DNA of 64,000 nt from Candidatus Skiveiella danica (GCA_016721925.1 JADKHE010000002.1:62001-126000); one strand, 5' to 3'; counted from the stretch's first letter, positions 24,749-33,947 are shown. Made by a program: numbers and translations. Notes: generated by a model from the sequence alone, not told the origin.

Positions 24749-25687
24749 TCAACCCGCCAGGAATTCCTCGATCAGCGCCGCCAGCGCCTCGGGCTGGTCG
24801 TGCTGCAACATGTGGCCCGCGTCCTGCACCACGGCGATGCGGCAGTCGGGCACGGCTTTCAGGCGCTCGTGGTACTCGTCCAGCGTGTACTTGCCCTGCC
24901 ACCACTGGCCCAGGCTGTCGTCGGTGGCCTCCACAGCCAGTGTCGGCGCGGTGATGCGGCGGTAGATTTCCAGCACCTCGTCGACCCGGTACAACTGGGC
25001 GTTGATGATCTTGTGGGCCGGGTCGCCCTGGATTTGCCACTTCGTGGTTCCGTCCGGCTGGACACGGGGCGCCGCCCACTCACGGGCCAGCCACTCGGCC
25101 CGGTCCTGGCCCAGGCGCGGGTTGGTCTTCATCAGGCGGCGCGCGACGCCCGCCGCGTCGTCATAGGCCTTGAGGTCCAGCTCGCCGCGGTGCAACGCCT
25201 TGAGGTCGTCCATCCACTTCGCCAGTCGCCCGGGCGCCTGCGAGGGCCGGGTGGCCGGCATGCCGAAGCCTTCCAGGTTGATCAGCCGGCGGATGCGCTG
25301 CGGGCGCACCCCGGCATACAGCATGACCACGTTGCCGCCCATGCTGTGGCCGACCAGGTCGACCGGCTGCTCGGGCGCATAGTGGTCCAGCAGGGTGTCC
25401 AGGTCCGCCAGGTAGTCAGGGAACCAGTAGTTGTCGGTGCCGGGCAGGGCGGTCTGGCCGTAACCGCGCCAGTCCGGGGCAATGATCTGCCGCCCTTGTG
25501 CAAACGCGTCGGACAGGGCATCGACCACGAACTGGTACGACGCCGCCACATCCATCCAGCCATGCACCATTACCAGCGGCGGCACGCCGGGGCGGGCCTC
25601 GCCCCAGATGCGGACGTGGTACGTGAGGTGGCGGACGGGGATGAACTCGCTGCGCGAGGCTCTCTTGATTGGGTACATTGGGCGCAT
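24749..25687 (-). CDS. Alpha/beta-hydrolase
   Basis: The 312-residue soluble hydrolase has the nucleophile elbow GHSMGG (serine nucleophile) after PVDLVGHS, the oxyanion-region MVHGWMDVAASYQ, and a probable catalytic histidine in VQDAGHMLQHDQPE. The substrate is unknown; the family includes esterases and epoxide or haloalkane hydrolases, but no subfamily motif decides. The start may be M4 rather than M1 (ATG 25678). It is divergent from the acyl-CoA synthetase gene, with only about 17 bases between starts. Confidence 0.85.
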   Translation of the reverse strand: MRPMYPIKRASRSEFIPVRHLTYHVRIWGEARPGVPPLVMVHGWMDVAASYQFVVDALSDAFAQGRQIIAPDWRGYGQTALPGTDNYWFPDYLADLDTLLDHYAPEQPVDLVGHSMGGNVVMLYAGVRPQRIRRLINLEGFGMPATRPSQAPGRLAKWMDDLKALHRGELDLKAYDDAAGVARRLMKTNPRLGQDRAEWLAREWAAPRVQPDGTTKWQIQGDPAHKIINAQLYRVDEVLEIYRRITAPTLAVEATDDSLGQWWQGKYTLDEYHERLKAVPDCRIAVVQDAGHMLQHDQPEALAALIEEFLAG

Positions 25688-25704
25688 TATTCAGGAGACA
25701 CCCC

Positions 25705-27522
25705 ATGGCAGTCAGTCAAGACAGGGACAAAGCAGGTTCCGGCGCAACCGACCCCTACGCGGCAATGCACCACGGCTTTCGCTGGCCCCGGCCGGAACGC
25801 TTCAACATCGCCCAGGTGTGTTGCCGGCGCTGGGCGCTGGGCGGCAAGGGCGCATCGGGTGGTCCTGAAAACATAGCAGTCATCGACCATTCCACGCTGG
25901 GAAGTGGCACGTTTCATTCATATTCTGAGCTGCAGGAGGCCGCCAACCGGCTGTCGAACCTGCTGGTCGCGCAAGGCGTGTGCCGGGGCGACCGGGTGGC
26001 CATCGTGCTGCCGCAGCGCTTTGAGACCGCGGTGGCCTACATGGCCGTGCTGCAGATGGGCGCAGTGGCCATGCCGCTGTCCATTCTGTTCGGTCCCGAG
26101 GCGTTGGAGTTCCGGTTGCAGGACAGTGAGGCCGTGCTGGCGATCGGCGACGAGGCTTCGATCGGCGCCGTGCAGGGCGTGCGCGCACGCTGCCCGCAGT
26201 TGCGGACCGTGGTAGGCCTTGGGGCGGCCACGGACGCTGACCTGGACGCCGCGGCGTCCATGCGGGGCGCGTCGCCCGATTTCGATCTGGTGGAAACCCA
26301 AGCCGACGATCCGGCGGTGCTGATCTACACCAGCGGCACCACCGGCAACCCGAAGGGCGCGCTGATTCCCCACCGCGCGATGATCGGCAACCTGAGCGGC
26401 TTCATCTGCAGCCAGAACTGGTTCGGGTTTGACCCGGCGGCGTATCCAACCCTGGCCGATGTGGTGGCCGTCGGGTCCGCCGAACCGTCCGTGCGGCCAT
26501 CATCGCAGGCGGTGTTCTGGTCGCCCGCCGACTGGGCCTGGACGGGCGGCCTGATGGATGCGCTGCTGCCCAGCCTGTACTTTGGCCGCCCCATCGTCGC
26601 GTACAACGGCCGCTTCAGCCCAGAGTTGGCGTTTTCGCTGATGCAGCAGCACGGCGTGACCCATAGCTTTCTTTTCCCGACCGCGCTCAAGGCCATGATG
26701 AAGGCCTACCCCGAGCCGGCAAAACATTTCGCGGTGCACCTGCAGGGCCTGATGAGTGCGGGCGAGGCGGTGGGTGACGCCGTCTTCAACTGGTGCCGCG
26801 AGCAGCTGGGCGTGACGGTCAACGAGATGTTCGGCCAGACCGAGATCAACTACATCGTGGGCAACTGCGCGGTCCAGTGGCCGGCCAGGGCCGGCAGCAT
26901 GGGCAAGGGCTACCCAGGCCATCGCGTCGCAGTGATCGATGACGAAGGCCAGGAATGCCCGGTGGGCGTGCCCGGCGATGTGTCGCTGCACCGGTTCGAC
27001 GTGCATGGCGACCCCGACCCGATCTTTTTCCTGGGCTACTGGAAGAACGAAGCCGCCACGGCGGGCAAATTCACCGGCGACTGGTGCCGCACCGGTGATG
27101 TGGCCGTGCGCGACGCCGATGGCTACCTCTGGTACCAGGGCCGGGCCGACGATGTGTTCAAGGCGGCCGGCTACCGCATTGGCCCCGGCGAGATCGAGAA
27201 CTGCCTCGTCAAGCACCCGGCGGTGGCCAACGCGGCCGTGGTGCCCAAGCCGGACCGGGAGCGCGGCTCGCTGGTCAAGGCCTATGTCGTGCTATCTCCT
27301 GAAACAATAGCAAAACGTGACCATTCTGCGCTGGGAAGGATGCAGTTTGAGCAGGAACTGGTCGCAGAACTGCAGGCCCACGTGCGCGGCCAGCTCGCGC
27401 CCTACGAGTACCCCAAAGAGATCGAGTTCATCGACGCACTGCCCATGACCACCACGGGCAAAGTGCAGCGGCGCGTGCTGCGGCTGCAGGAGGAGGCCAG
27501 GGCGCGGGGCGACACGAACTGA
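25705..27522 (+). CDS. Medium-chain acyl-CoA synthetase (ACSM-type AMP-binding enzyme)
   Basis: The 605-residue member of the ANL superfamily activates a carboxylic acid via acyl-AMP to acyl-CoA. Motifs: VLIYTSGTTGNPKGALIPH (ATP loop), GQTEINY, WCRTGDVAVRDADGYLWYQGRADD, and the catalytic lysine region TTGKVQRRVL. Two copies of a dispersed repeat are inserted in frame, around residues 57-68 (ENIAVIDHSTLGSG) and 534-546 (ETIAKRDHSALGRM), which makes the protein longer than typical. ATG 25705 has CAGGAG upstream. The substrate is not predictable. Confidence 0.9.
   Translation: MAVSQDRDKAGSGATDPYAAMHHGFRWPRPERFNIAQVCCRRWALGGKGASGGPENIAVIDHSTLGSGTFHSYSELQEAANRLSNLLVAQGVCRGDRVAIVLPQRFETAVAYMAVLQMGAVAMPLSILFGPEALEFRLQDSEAVLAIGDEASIGAVQGVRARCPQLRTVVGLGAATDADLDAAASMRGASPDFDLVETQADDPAVLIYTSGTTGNPKGALIPHRAMIGNLSGFICSQNWFGFDPAAYPTLADVVAVGSAEPSVRPSSQAVFWSPADWAWTGGLMDALLPSLYFGRPIVAYNGRFSPELAFSLMQQHGVTHSFLFPTALKAMMKAYPEPAKHFAVHLQGLMSAGEAVGDAVFNWCREQLGVTVNEMFGQTEINYIVGNCAVQWPARAGSMGKGYPGHRVAVIDDEGQECPVGVPGDVSLHRFDVHGDPDPIFFLGYWKNEAATAGKFTGDWCRTGDVAVRDADGYLWYQGRADDVFKAAGYRIGPGEIENCLVKHPAVANAAVVPKPDRERGSLVKAYVVLSPETIAKRDHSALGRMQFEQELVAELQAHVRGQLAPYEYPKEIEFIDALPMTTTGKVQRRVLRLQEEARARGDTN
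25873..25904 (+). repeat. Dispersed 32-bp repeat, copy 1 (in acyl-CoA synthetase)
   Basis: The core begins ATAGC and contains GACCATTCC and CGCTGGGAAG at fixed spacing. It is preceded by TCCTGAAAAC and followed by an AT-richer tail. It lies in frame in the coding region and adds a segment beginning AVIDHSTLG. Confidence 0.75.
27307..27338 (+). repeat. Dispersed 32-bp repeat, copy 2 (in acyl-CoA synthetase)
   Basis: ATAGC, six variable bases, TGACC, then ATTCTGCGCTGGGAAG, preceded by TCCTGAAACA. It is inserted in frame in the C-terminal domain, in the same gene and orientation as copy 1. Confidence 0.75.
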
Positions 27523-27609
27523 AAACCCGGCGACAGCGCGCTCGCGTCTGAGCCCGTAAACTGGCCGCCCGTTCGCCCACCATCCCCGACATTCAAGCCG
27601 ATACCACCG

Positions 27610-28668
27610 ATGAACACCATCCAACTGGGTCAAAGCGACCTGCACGTCACCCCGATCTGCCTCGGCACCATGACCTTCGGCGAGCAGGTCGATGAGGCCA
27701 GCGCCCACGCGATTCTGAACCGCTCGCTGGAGCGCGGCGTCAACTTCATCGACACCGCCGAGATGTACGCGGTGCCGGCGCGTGCCGAAACCTGTGGCGC
27801 CACCGAAACCATCATCGGCAACTGGTTTGCGAAAAACCCTGGCGTGCGCCAGAAGGTGGTGCTGGCCACCAAGGTCGCGGGCCCTTCGCGCGGCATGCCC
27901 TGGATCCGCGCCGGCGGTGGGATGACGGCGGCCGACATCGGGGCCTCGTGCGACGCCAGCCTGCGCCGGCTGCAGACCGATGTGATCGACCTGTACCAGA
28001 TCCATTGGCCCGAGCGCCACGTGCCGGCCTTCGGCATCGTCTATTACGACCCGACCAAGGAGAAGTCCGAAACGTCCATCCGCGAACAGCTGGAGGCCCT
28101 GGCGGTCCTGGTCAGGGCCGGCAAGGTGCGCCACATCGGCCTGTCGAATGAAACGCCGTACGGTGTGCACGAGTTCCTGCGCCTGGCCGAGCAGCACGGT
28201 CTGCCCCGCGTGGCGAGCATCCAGAACCCGTACTGCCTGATCAACCGGACCTTCGAGAACGGTCTGGACGAAACCTGCCACCGACTGGGCGTGTCGCTGC
28301 TGGCCTACTCGCCGCTGGGCTTCGGCCTGCTGACCGGCAAGTACGACGCCACCGGCATCGCCGCGCCCGAGGCGCCGCAGGGCCGCATGGCCAAGTTCGA
28401 ATCGATGAAGAAGCAGCGCTGGGGCCGCCCCGAGGCGCTGGTGGCCGCGCGCCGCTACAACGCGCTGGCGCGTGAGCACGGCCTGACGCCGTCGCAACTG
28501 GCGCTGGCTTTCTGCTACACCAAGTGGCAGGTCGCCAGCACCATCATCGGTGTCACCTCGCTGGCGCAGCTCGACGAAGACCTCGACGCATGGGGCACCA
28601 CCCTGTCGCCCGAGCTGCTCAAGGCGATCGATGCGATCCGTTGGGAGCTGCGCGACCCGGCGCTTTAA
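27610..28668 (+). CDS. tas: Aldo/keto reductase, Tas-like
   Basis: The 352-residue NADP-dependent oxidoreductase is a TIM barrel of the Tas/YajO group. The catalytic tetrad is readable: D and Y in FIDTAEMYAVP, K in VVLATKVAG, and H in YQIHWPERH. Tas-specific features are LGTMTFGEQ at the N terminus and the long insertion before the active-site histidine. The physiological substrate is unknown. It lies 87 bases after the acyl-CoA synthetase and may share its transcript. Confidence 0.88.
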   Translation: MNTIQLGQSDLHVTPICLGTMTFGEQVDEASAHAILNRSLERGVNFIDTAEMYAVPARAETCGATETIIGNWFAKNPGVRQKVVLATKVAGPSRGMPWIRAGGGMTAADIGASCDASLRRLQTDVIDLYQIHWPERHVPAFGIVYYDPTKEKSETSIREQLEALAVLVRAGKVRHIGLSNETPYGVHEFLRLAEQHGLPRVASIQNPYCLINRTFENGLDETCHRLGVSLLAYSPLGFGLLTGKYDATGIAAPEAPQGRMAKFESMKKQRWGRPEALVAARRYNALAREHGLTPSQLALAFCYTKWQVASTIIGVTSLAQLDEDLDAWGTTLSPELLKAIDAIRWELRDPAL

Positions 28669-28738
28669 AGTGGACTAGAGCGGCGCACGCGCGTCAGAGT
28701 TCTGCGCAAGCCGTACTCAGACGGCAACGGCACCGGGC

Positions 28739-29800
28739 CTACTTCCCGTCTGGTGCCGTCATCGCCTTCACAAACAGGCCGAGAACCTGCAGGCCGCCTT
28801 GGGTGATTTGTGCCGTGAAGTTTGCAGGCTGAATATCGATATAGGCGTCCGCAGGCGCGTCTGCGCCTTGGGCTGCGCGTCCCAGGGCGCCCAGCAGGCC
28901 CGATCCCCGCGCATTGGTGCCTTCACCCTTGACACCCGAGAGTTCGAGTCCGCGCACGGGCACCGCCTTGGTGAGTGTGAACAGGTTGCGCGAGCTGGGC
29001 AGGCCGCTCAGGTTGACCCCGTTGACGAAAATGGCCGTGCCATCTTCCACGAAGCGCGGCAAGGGGTCGGTCTCGAACTCCCAGGAGGCGGACTTGAGGA
29101 TCATGTTTCCATACTGCGCCGACGAACCCCAGCCCTTGCCTTTCTGCTCGATCATGGAGACCGTCATCCGCACCGCCAGCAGGGGCGCCTGCAATGTTTT
29201 TGCAGCTGTAGCACTGCCCAGCACCAGGGTCATTCCCCGCAGGGACTGACCGCCGTCGCCGGGGAGCCACTTCTTGTCGATCAGGCCGTTCAGGATGATG
29301 GGCAGCCCTTTCGCCGAGACCAGCATGTTGACCGCCATGTGCTTGTCCTTGCGCACACCGGTCTCAATGTTGTCGATGAATGGCGAGGCGGTCCCCGCCT
29401 TGCGGATTTCCTGGAAATTGGCGTTGGCATCGAGTTCGGATTGCGGCACGACCTCGATGCCAGCGGCCTTCAGGTCTGCGACGAAGCCGTCATACAGCTT
29501 GTCAGCCACCGTTTGCAGAAGGGCAGCATCGACGCCGCGGGTCTGCGTGAAATAGGTGGCGCTTTGTGCCTGGAACATTCCAAAGCTGCCAGCCGACCGT
29601 TCAATGCCCTGGTCGCGCACGAACTGGATGAAGAACGACGAAATGGCGACACGCTTGTTGGCGCCCAGGCCTCCGGATTCCTGGGCCTTGACGTAGTCCG
29701 CGACGGAAAGTGCCTGGTCGGAAGGCGGTGTTTGGGCAAACGCAAACGTCGCGAAAGCGCTGAATGCAAGTGCAACTGTCGCTTTGGAGAACTTCAGCAT
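28739..29800 (-). CDS. Hypothetical exported protein
   Basis: The 353-residue protein starts with a signal peptide (MLKFSKATVALAFSAFATFAFA, cleavage after AFA). The mature part alternates strands and helices (VAISSFFIQFVRDQG, then ADKLYDGFVADLKAAGIEVV) and ends with a hydrophobic LFVKAMTAP segment. I do not recognise a family. A periplasmic or outer-membrane-associated role is inferred only from the signal peptide. ATG 29800 fits the signal sequence; the frame is open far upstream without coding character. It is transcribed away from ybaK. Confidence 0.7.
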   Translation of the reverse strand: MLKFSKATVALAFSAFATFAFAQTPPSDQALSVADYVKAQESGGLGANKRVAISSFFIQFVRDQGIERSAGSFGMFQAQSATYFTQTRGVDAALLQTVADKLYDGFVADLKAAGIEVVPQSELDANANFQEIRKAGTASPFIDNIETGVRKDKHMAVNMLVSAKGLPIILNGLIDKKWLPGDGGQSLRGMTLVLGSATAAKTLQAPLLAVRMTVSMIEQKGKGWGSSAQYGNMILKSASWEFETDPLPRFVEDGTAIFVNGVNLSGLPSSRNLFTLTKAVPVRGLELSGVKGEGTNARGSGLLGALGRAAQGADAPADAYIDIQPANFTAQITQGGLQVLGLFVKAMTAPDGK

Positions 29801-29870
29801 GGGGGCCTCGTGGGTGTCAAAAAGTGGTTCAAGCAGGTCGTTTGACCCATTGGTGTCGATGCATAGGGGG

Positions 29871-29887
29871 TCTGCGATATCCGCAGA
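29871..29887. promoter_or_regulatory. Short perfect inverted repeat upstream of the exported-protein gene
   Basis: TCTGCG and CGCAGA flank ATATC. It lies 71 bases before the start of the exported-protein gene, in the 252-base divergent intergenic region shared with ybaK. An operator is possible; no regulator is assigned. Confidence 0.35.
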
Positions 29888-30052
29888 AAACTTGCGCCGC
29901 GGTTTCAGCATAGCCCGATACCCTTTGGAATGAAAACACCTCAAACAGGGGGGCGTTTGCAGCGCCAAGGCGTCGATCGATCCGCGAGGCTGGCCAACCG
30001 AAGCTTTGACGGGTACGAAGTGGCCCCTCGTGGTTGTGGAAAATGCGCCGAT

Positions 30053-30544
30053 ATGGCCAAAAAGGATCACGTCTCCGAAACCCCCGCCACCGCGCTGCTC
30101 AAGGCGAACCGTGTGGCCTTCACCGAGCACCCGTACGAGTACCTGGAGCACGGCGGCGCGCAGCACAGCGCGGAGGTGCTGGGCTGGGACCCGTTTGCCG
30201 TCGTGAAGACGCTGGTCATGCAGGACCAGGACGCCAGGCCGCTGCTGGTGCTGATGCACGGCAACCGCAAGGTGTCGACCAAGAACCTGGCGCGGCAGAT
30301 CGGTGCCAAGTCGGTCGAGCCCTGCAAGCCCGAGGTCGCCAACCGGCACAGCGGCTACCTCGTGGGGGGCACCTCGCCGTTCGGCACCCGGCGGACCATG
30401 CCGGTGTTCATCGAAGAGAGCATTCTGGCGCTGCCGAAAATCCTGATCAACGGCGGGCGGCGCGGCTACCTGGTCGGCATCGACCCGCAGGTCTGCGTCC
30501 AGGTGCTGGGCGCGCGGCCCGTGCAGTGTGCGCTCGTAGAGTGA
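30053..30544 (+). CDS. ybaK: YbaK/EbsC family Cys-tRNA(Pro) deacylase
   Basis: The 163-residue editing enzyme hydrolyses Cys-tRNA(Pro) formed by mischarging. The fold is recognisable from TPATALLKANRVAFTEHPYE, the lysine in VVKTLVMQ, the motif VSTKNLARQIGAKSVE, and the C-terminal glycine-rich LINGGRRGYLVGIDP. ATG 30053 gives the family length; the open frame upstream lacks conservation. It lies 50 bases before plsY. Confidence 0.92.
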   Translation: MAKKDHVSETPATALLKANRVAFTEHPYEYLEHGGAQHSAEVLGWDPFAVVKTLVMQDQDARPLLVLMHGNRKVSTKNLARQIGAKSVEPCKPEVANRHSGYLVGGTSPFGTRRTMPVFIEESILALPKILINGGRRGYLVGIDPQVCVQVLGARPVQCALVE

Positions 30545-30594
30545 TCACCCCCTTGCGACGCTGGCAAAATGGCGCGCTTGCCTAGGAGCACCCT

Positions 30595-31221
30595 TTGGAA
30601 ACCCTGTATCCCCTGCTCGCGGCCGTGGCCGCCTACCTGGTCGGTTCGCTGAGTTTTGCCGTCATCGTGAGCCGCGCCATGGGCCTCAACGACCCGCGCA
30701 CCTTCGGCAGCAAGAACCCCGGCGCCACCAACGTGCTGCGCTCGGGCAGCAAGCCGGCGGCGGTGATCACGCTGCTGCTCGATGCGGCCAAGGGCTGGCT
30801 GCCGGTGATGCTGGTGCGCTGGTTTGGCCCGTCCGTCGGCCTGGGCGATGGCACGGTGGCGCTGGTCGGGCTGGCGGCTTTCCTGGGACACCTGTACCCG
30901 GTGTTTTTCAAGTTCGAAGGCGGCAAGGGCGTGGCCACGGCGCTGGGCGTGCTGTTCGGCATCAGCGGCTGGCTCGGCCTGGCCACCGCGCTGACCTGGC
31001 TGATCATTGCGTACTTTTTCCGCTACTCCTCGCTGGCCTCGCTGGTGGCCGCGGCCTTTGCGCCGGTCTATTACCTCTTCGGCGACCGGGTGGCCTGGTA
31101 TGCGGACAAGTCGATCACGCTGGCCCTCTTCGTGATGGCCATGTTCCTGGCCTGGCGCCACCGCGAGAACATCAACCGCCTGCTGGCGGGCAAGGAATCG
31201 AAGCTGGGGTCCAAGAAGTGA
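30595..31221 (+). CDS. plsY: Acyl-phosphate:glycerol-3-phosphate acyltransferase PlsY
   Basis: The 208-residue inner-membrane enzyme starts phospholipid synthesis by acylating glycerol-3-phosphate. It has about five membrane segments and the three conserved loops: GSLSFAVIVSR near the N terminus, GSKNPGATNVLRSG, and FEGGKGVAT. The start is TTG 30595 behind AGGAGC. The stop overlaps the GTG start of the RidA gene, so they are coupled. Confidence 0.95.
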   Translation: METLYPLLAAVAAYLVGSLSFAVIVSRAMGLNDPRTFGSKNPGATNVLRSGSKPAAVITLLLDAAKGWLPVMLVRWFGPSVGLGDGTVALVGLAAFLGHLYPVFFKFEGGKGVATALGVLFGISGWLGLATALTWLIIAYFFRYSSLASLVAAAFAPVYYLFGDRVAWYADKSITLALFVMAMFLAWRHRENINRLLAGKESKLGSKK

Positions 31222-31583
31222 GCGAGCTGCGCCGCCTGCATGTCGCGGCCCGCTACAGCGAGGCCGCCGTCTTCAACGGGGTGGTGTACCTGGCCGGCAT
31301 GGTGCCCGAGTGCGACGCCACCGACATTGCTGCGCAGACGGCCGATGTGCTGGCCCAGGTGGACCGTCGCCTGGCCGAGTGCGGCAGCGACCGCACGCGC
31401 ATCCTGCGCACGCAGATTTTCCTGGCAGACATTGCCGACATCGGCGCGATGAACGCCGTCTGGGACGCCTGGGTGCTGCCCGGTTCGGCGCCGCCGCGGG
31501 CCACGGTGCAGGCCGCGCTGGCCGACCCAGGCTGGCGCATCGAGGTCGTGGTCACCGCGGCGGTGGCGCCAGATCAGTCCTGA
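31218..31583 (+). CDS. RidA/YjgF family protein
   Basis: The 121-residue protein belongs to the Rid family of enamine/imine deaminases (YER057c/UK114). Recognisable parts are VFNGVVYLAGMVPE, the helical DIAAQTADVLAQVDRRLAECG and PPRATVQAALADPGWRIEVVVTA; the arginine in PPRATV is the usual carboxylate-binding residue. The subgroup is uncertain. GTG 31218 overlaps the plsY stop. The gene is followed within five bases by a dispersed repeat. Confidence 0.88.
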   Translation: MSELRRLHVAARYSEAAVFNGVVYLAGMVPECDATDIAAQTADVLAQVDRRLAECGSDRTRILRTQIFLADIADIGAMNAVWDAWVLPGSAPPRATVQAALADPGWRIEVVVTAAVAPDQS

Positions 31584-31587
31584 TTTG

Positions 31588-31619
31588 ATAGCTGAATGTG
31601 ACCATCCGACGCTGGGAAG
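31588..31619 (+). repeat. Dispersed 32-bp repeat, copy 3 (intergenic)
   Basis: ATAGC, six bases, TGACC, ATCCG, ACGCTGGGAAG, preceded by TCCTGATTTG and followed by TGGCCAAAAA. It lies between the convergent ridA-like and aspartic-protease genes. Confidence 0.75.
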
Positions 31620-31643
31620 TGGCCAAAAAGACTCGAAATTAGC

Positions 31644-32372
31644 TTAATAGCGCCGCTCCAGCACCATCTGGTCGTTGTCGCGGCGCATCTGGAAGCGGTT
31701 CAGGTAGCTGTTGCCCAGCAGCACGAAGGGCATGCCCTGGGGCGTGACGACCGCGTCCACGTCGTACACCTCCACGTCGCCGATCCGCACCGACGCCAGT
31801 TTCACGCGCCAGCCCTGGGCCAGGCCGTTCGCGGTGCCAACCCGCACGGGCTGGCCGTCGCGGTAGGCGAGTCCGATGCGCTCGGCGTCGCTCACGCCCA
31901 TCGCCACCGTTGAGGCCCCGGTGTCCACCATGAACTGCACCGGCCGCCCGTTGATGCTGCCGGAACCCATGAAATGGCCGCCCCCATCAGCCGGCAGCGA
32001 GATCCGCCCGCTGCTGGCCTGGCCGCGCTCACCCAGGCTGGCCGGGGATTCCCCGAGGCGCAGCGTAAGGCGCTTGCCGCCCACCTCCACGACGGCCGCG
32101 TCGCTGCTGGTGGACACGACCCTGACGCCTTGCACCGTTTCGCCGACCGCCACGCTGCGCGGCGCGCCGCCATCGATCATCAGCAGGGCCCGCGAGCCCA
32201 GCATGCCTTGCAGCGCGACAGATTGGGCCCATGCGCCGCTGGCGAGGGCGGTGACCAGCCCAACAGCCCACACGCACCGGGCGGCAAGGGGGAGGATGGC
32301 GCGAGCCCGACCCGAAAGGGGCGCCTGCCTTGCAGGGCCGGCGCTGCACGCCGGGTGGCAGGCGTGGGGCAT
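31644..32372 (-). CDS. Retropepsin-like aspartic protease, exported or membrane-anchored
   Basis: The 242-residue protein has a hydrophobic N-terminal segment (ILPLAARCVWAVGLVTALASGAWA) and a C-terminal retropepsin-like domain with the active-site motif FMVDTGAST, followed by the typical flap (VRVGTANGLAQGW) and the end VLLGNSYLNRFQMRR. It matches the bacterial clan AA family of single-domain aspartic proteases (TIGR02281-like). The target is unknown. The active site probably faces the periplasm. Confidence 0.85.
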   Translation of the reverse strand: MPHACHPACSAGPARQAPLSGRARAILPLAARCVWAVGLVTALASGAWAQSVALQGMLGSRALLMIDGGAPRSVAVGETVQGVRVVSTSSDAAVVEVGGKRLTLRLGESPASLGERGQASSGRISLPADGGGHFMGSGSINGRPVQFMVDTGASTVAMGVSDAERIGLAYRDGQPVRVGTANGLAQGWRVKLASVRIGDVEVYDVDAVVTPQGMPFVLLGNSYLNRFQMRRDNDQMVLERRY

Positions 32373-32378
32373 GCCGCT

Positions 32379-32864
32379 TCAGTCCCGGAAATTGTCGAAA
32401 CTCAGCGGAATGTCGGTCATGTCCTTGCGCAGCAAGGCCATGGCAGCCTGCAGGTCGTCGCGCTTGGCGCCGGTGATGCGCACCGATTCGCCCTGGATCG
32501 AGGCCTGCACCTTCATCTTGCTGTCCTTGATCAGGCGGGTGATCTTCTTGGCGTCGTCGGAGGCGATGCCGTTCTTGACCTTGATCACCTGCTTGACCTT
32601 GTCGCCGCCGATCTTCTGCACGTCGCCCATGTCCAGGAAGCGCACGTCCACGCTGCGCTTGGTGAGCTTGTTGCGCAGGATGTCCTCGATCTGGGTCAGC
32701 TGGAAATCAGCGTTGCCGATCAGGGTGATCTCCTTGTCCTTGAGCTCGATGGCGGCCGGAGTGCCCTTGAAGTCGAAGCGGGTGGCGATCTCCTTGGCCG
32801 TGTTGTCGACCGCGTTTTTCACTTCGGGCAGGTTGGGTTCGCAGACAGCGTCAAAAGAAGGCAT
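32379..32864 (-). CDS. yajQ: YajQ family nucleotide-binding protein
   Basis: The 161-residue cytoplasmic protein of the YajQ family binds nucleotides; homologues have been reported as cyclic di-GMP effectors. Family marks are MPSFDAVCEPNLPEVKNAVD, TRFDFKG and the C-terminal end SFDNFRD. ATG 32864 starts the conserved N terminus. Its start is 42 bases from that of the divergent murB. Confidence 0.95.
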   Translation of the reverse strand: MPSFDAVCEPNLPEVKNAVDNTAKEIATRFDFKGTPAAIELKDKEITLIGNADFQLTQIEDILRNKLTKRSVDVRFLDMGDVQKIGGDKVKQVIKVKNGIASDDAKKITRLIKDSKMKVQASIQGESVRITGAKRDDLQAAMALLRKDMTDIPLSFDNFRD

Positions 32865-32906
32865 GGGGGACTCGTTACGGAAAGTGGGCAGTGCGACAAT
32901 TCTCCC

Positions 32907-33947
32907 ATGATCGCCGAGCGAAATGTACCCCTGCAGTCCTGCAACAGCTTCGGCATCGTTGCGCGGGCCCAGACCCTGGTTCGGGTGCGTCAGCCGGCCG
33001 ACGTGCAGGCCGTGCTGGACGACCCGGAACTGGGCCCTGCGCCCAAGTTTGTGCTGGGCGGCGGCAGTAACATCGTGCTGACCGGCGATGTGCGGCCGGT
33101 GGTGCTCAAGGTCGAATTGACCGGCCGCCGGCTGGTGGCCGACACGCCGAAGGCCTGGATCGTGGAGGCCGGCGCTGGGGAGAACTGGCACGACTTCGTG
33201 GCCTGGACGCTGGAGCAGGGCTGGCCTGGGCTGGAGAACCTGGCGATGATCCCCGGCATGGTCGGGGCCTCGCCGGTGCAGAACATTGGCGCCTACGGCG
33301 TGGAGGTGCAGGACCGCTTCGAGTCGCTCGATGCGGTGGACCTGACGACCGGCCAAGCTTTCACCCTGGATGCGGCGCAGTGCGCCTTTGGGTACCGCGA
33401 TTCGATCTTCAAGCACGCCAGCAGCGGCCCCAACGGCCTGGGGCTGGCGGGCAAGGCGCTGATCCTGCGGGTGCGTTTCGCTTTGCCCAAACCCTGGAAG
33501 GCGGTGCTGGGCTATCTGGACCTGGAGCGCAAGCGCACAGAGACCGGCATCGAGGCGCCGTCGGCCCGGCAGATCTTTGACTGGGTCTGCGCGATCCGGC
33601 GCGCCAAGCTACCCGACCCGGCGGTCATCGGCAACGCCGGCAGCTTCTTCAAGAACCCGACCGTCACGCCCGAACAGTGCGCCGACATCATCGCCCGCGA
33701 CCCCAAGGTGGTGCACTACCCGATGCCCGATGGCAGCATCAAGCTCGCCGCCGGCTGGCTGATCGATGCCTGCGGCTGGAAGGGCAAGAGCGTCGGCCAA
33801 GCGGGGGTTTATGAAAAGCAGGCTCTGGTGCTGGTGAATCGCGGTGGGGCCACGGGCGGGCAGGTGATGACCCTGGCCCGGGCGATCCAGACCAGCGTGT
33901 ACGAGCGTTTCGGCATCCGGCTGGAGCCGGAGCCGGTGGTGGTGTAG
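32907..33947 (+). CDS. murB: UDP-N-acetylenolpyruvoylglucosamine reductase
   Basis: MurB reduces UDP-GlcNAc-enolpyruvate to UDP-MurNAc in peptidoglycan precursor synthesis, with FAD and NADPH. The 346-residue type I enzyme shows VPLQSCNSFGI, the FAD-binding LGGGSNIVL, the segment GLENLAMIPGMVGASPVQNIGAYG, and the catalytic serine region GNAGSFFKNP. ATG 32907 is chosen from the conserved N terminus; the frame is open far upstream, antisense to yajQ and its neighbour, without meaning. Confidence 0.96.
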   Translation: MIAERNVPLQSCNSFGIVARAQTLVRVRQPADVQAVLDDPELGPAPKFVLGGGSNIVLTGDVRPVVLKVELTGRRLVADTPKAWIVEAGAGENWHDFVAWTLEQGWPGLENLAMIPGMVGASPVQNIGAYGVEVQDRFESLDAVDLTTGQAFTLDAAQCAFGYRDSIFKHASSGPNGLGLAGKALILRVRFALPKPWKAVLGYLDLERKRTETGIEAPSARQIFDWVCAIRRAKLPDPAVIGNAGSFFKNPTVTPEQCADIIARDPKVVHYPMPDGSIKLAAGWLIDACGWKGKSVGQAGVYEKQALVLVNRGGATGGQVMTLARAIQTSVYERFGIRLEPEPVVV

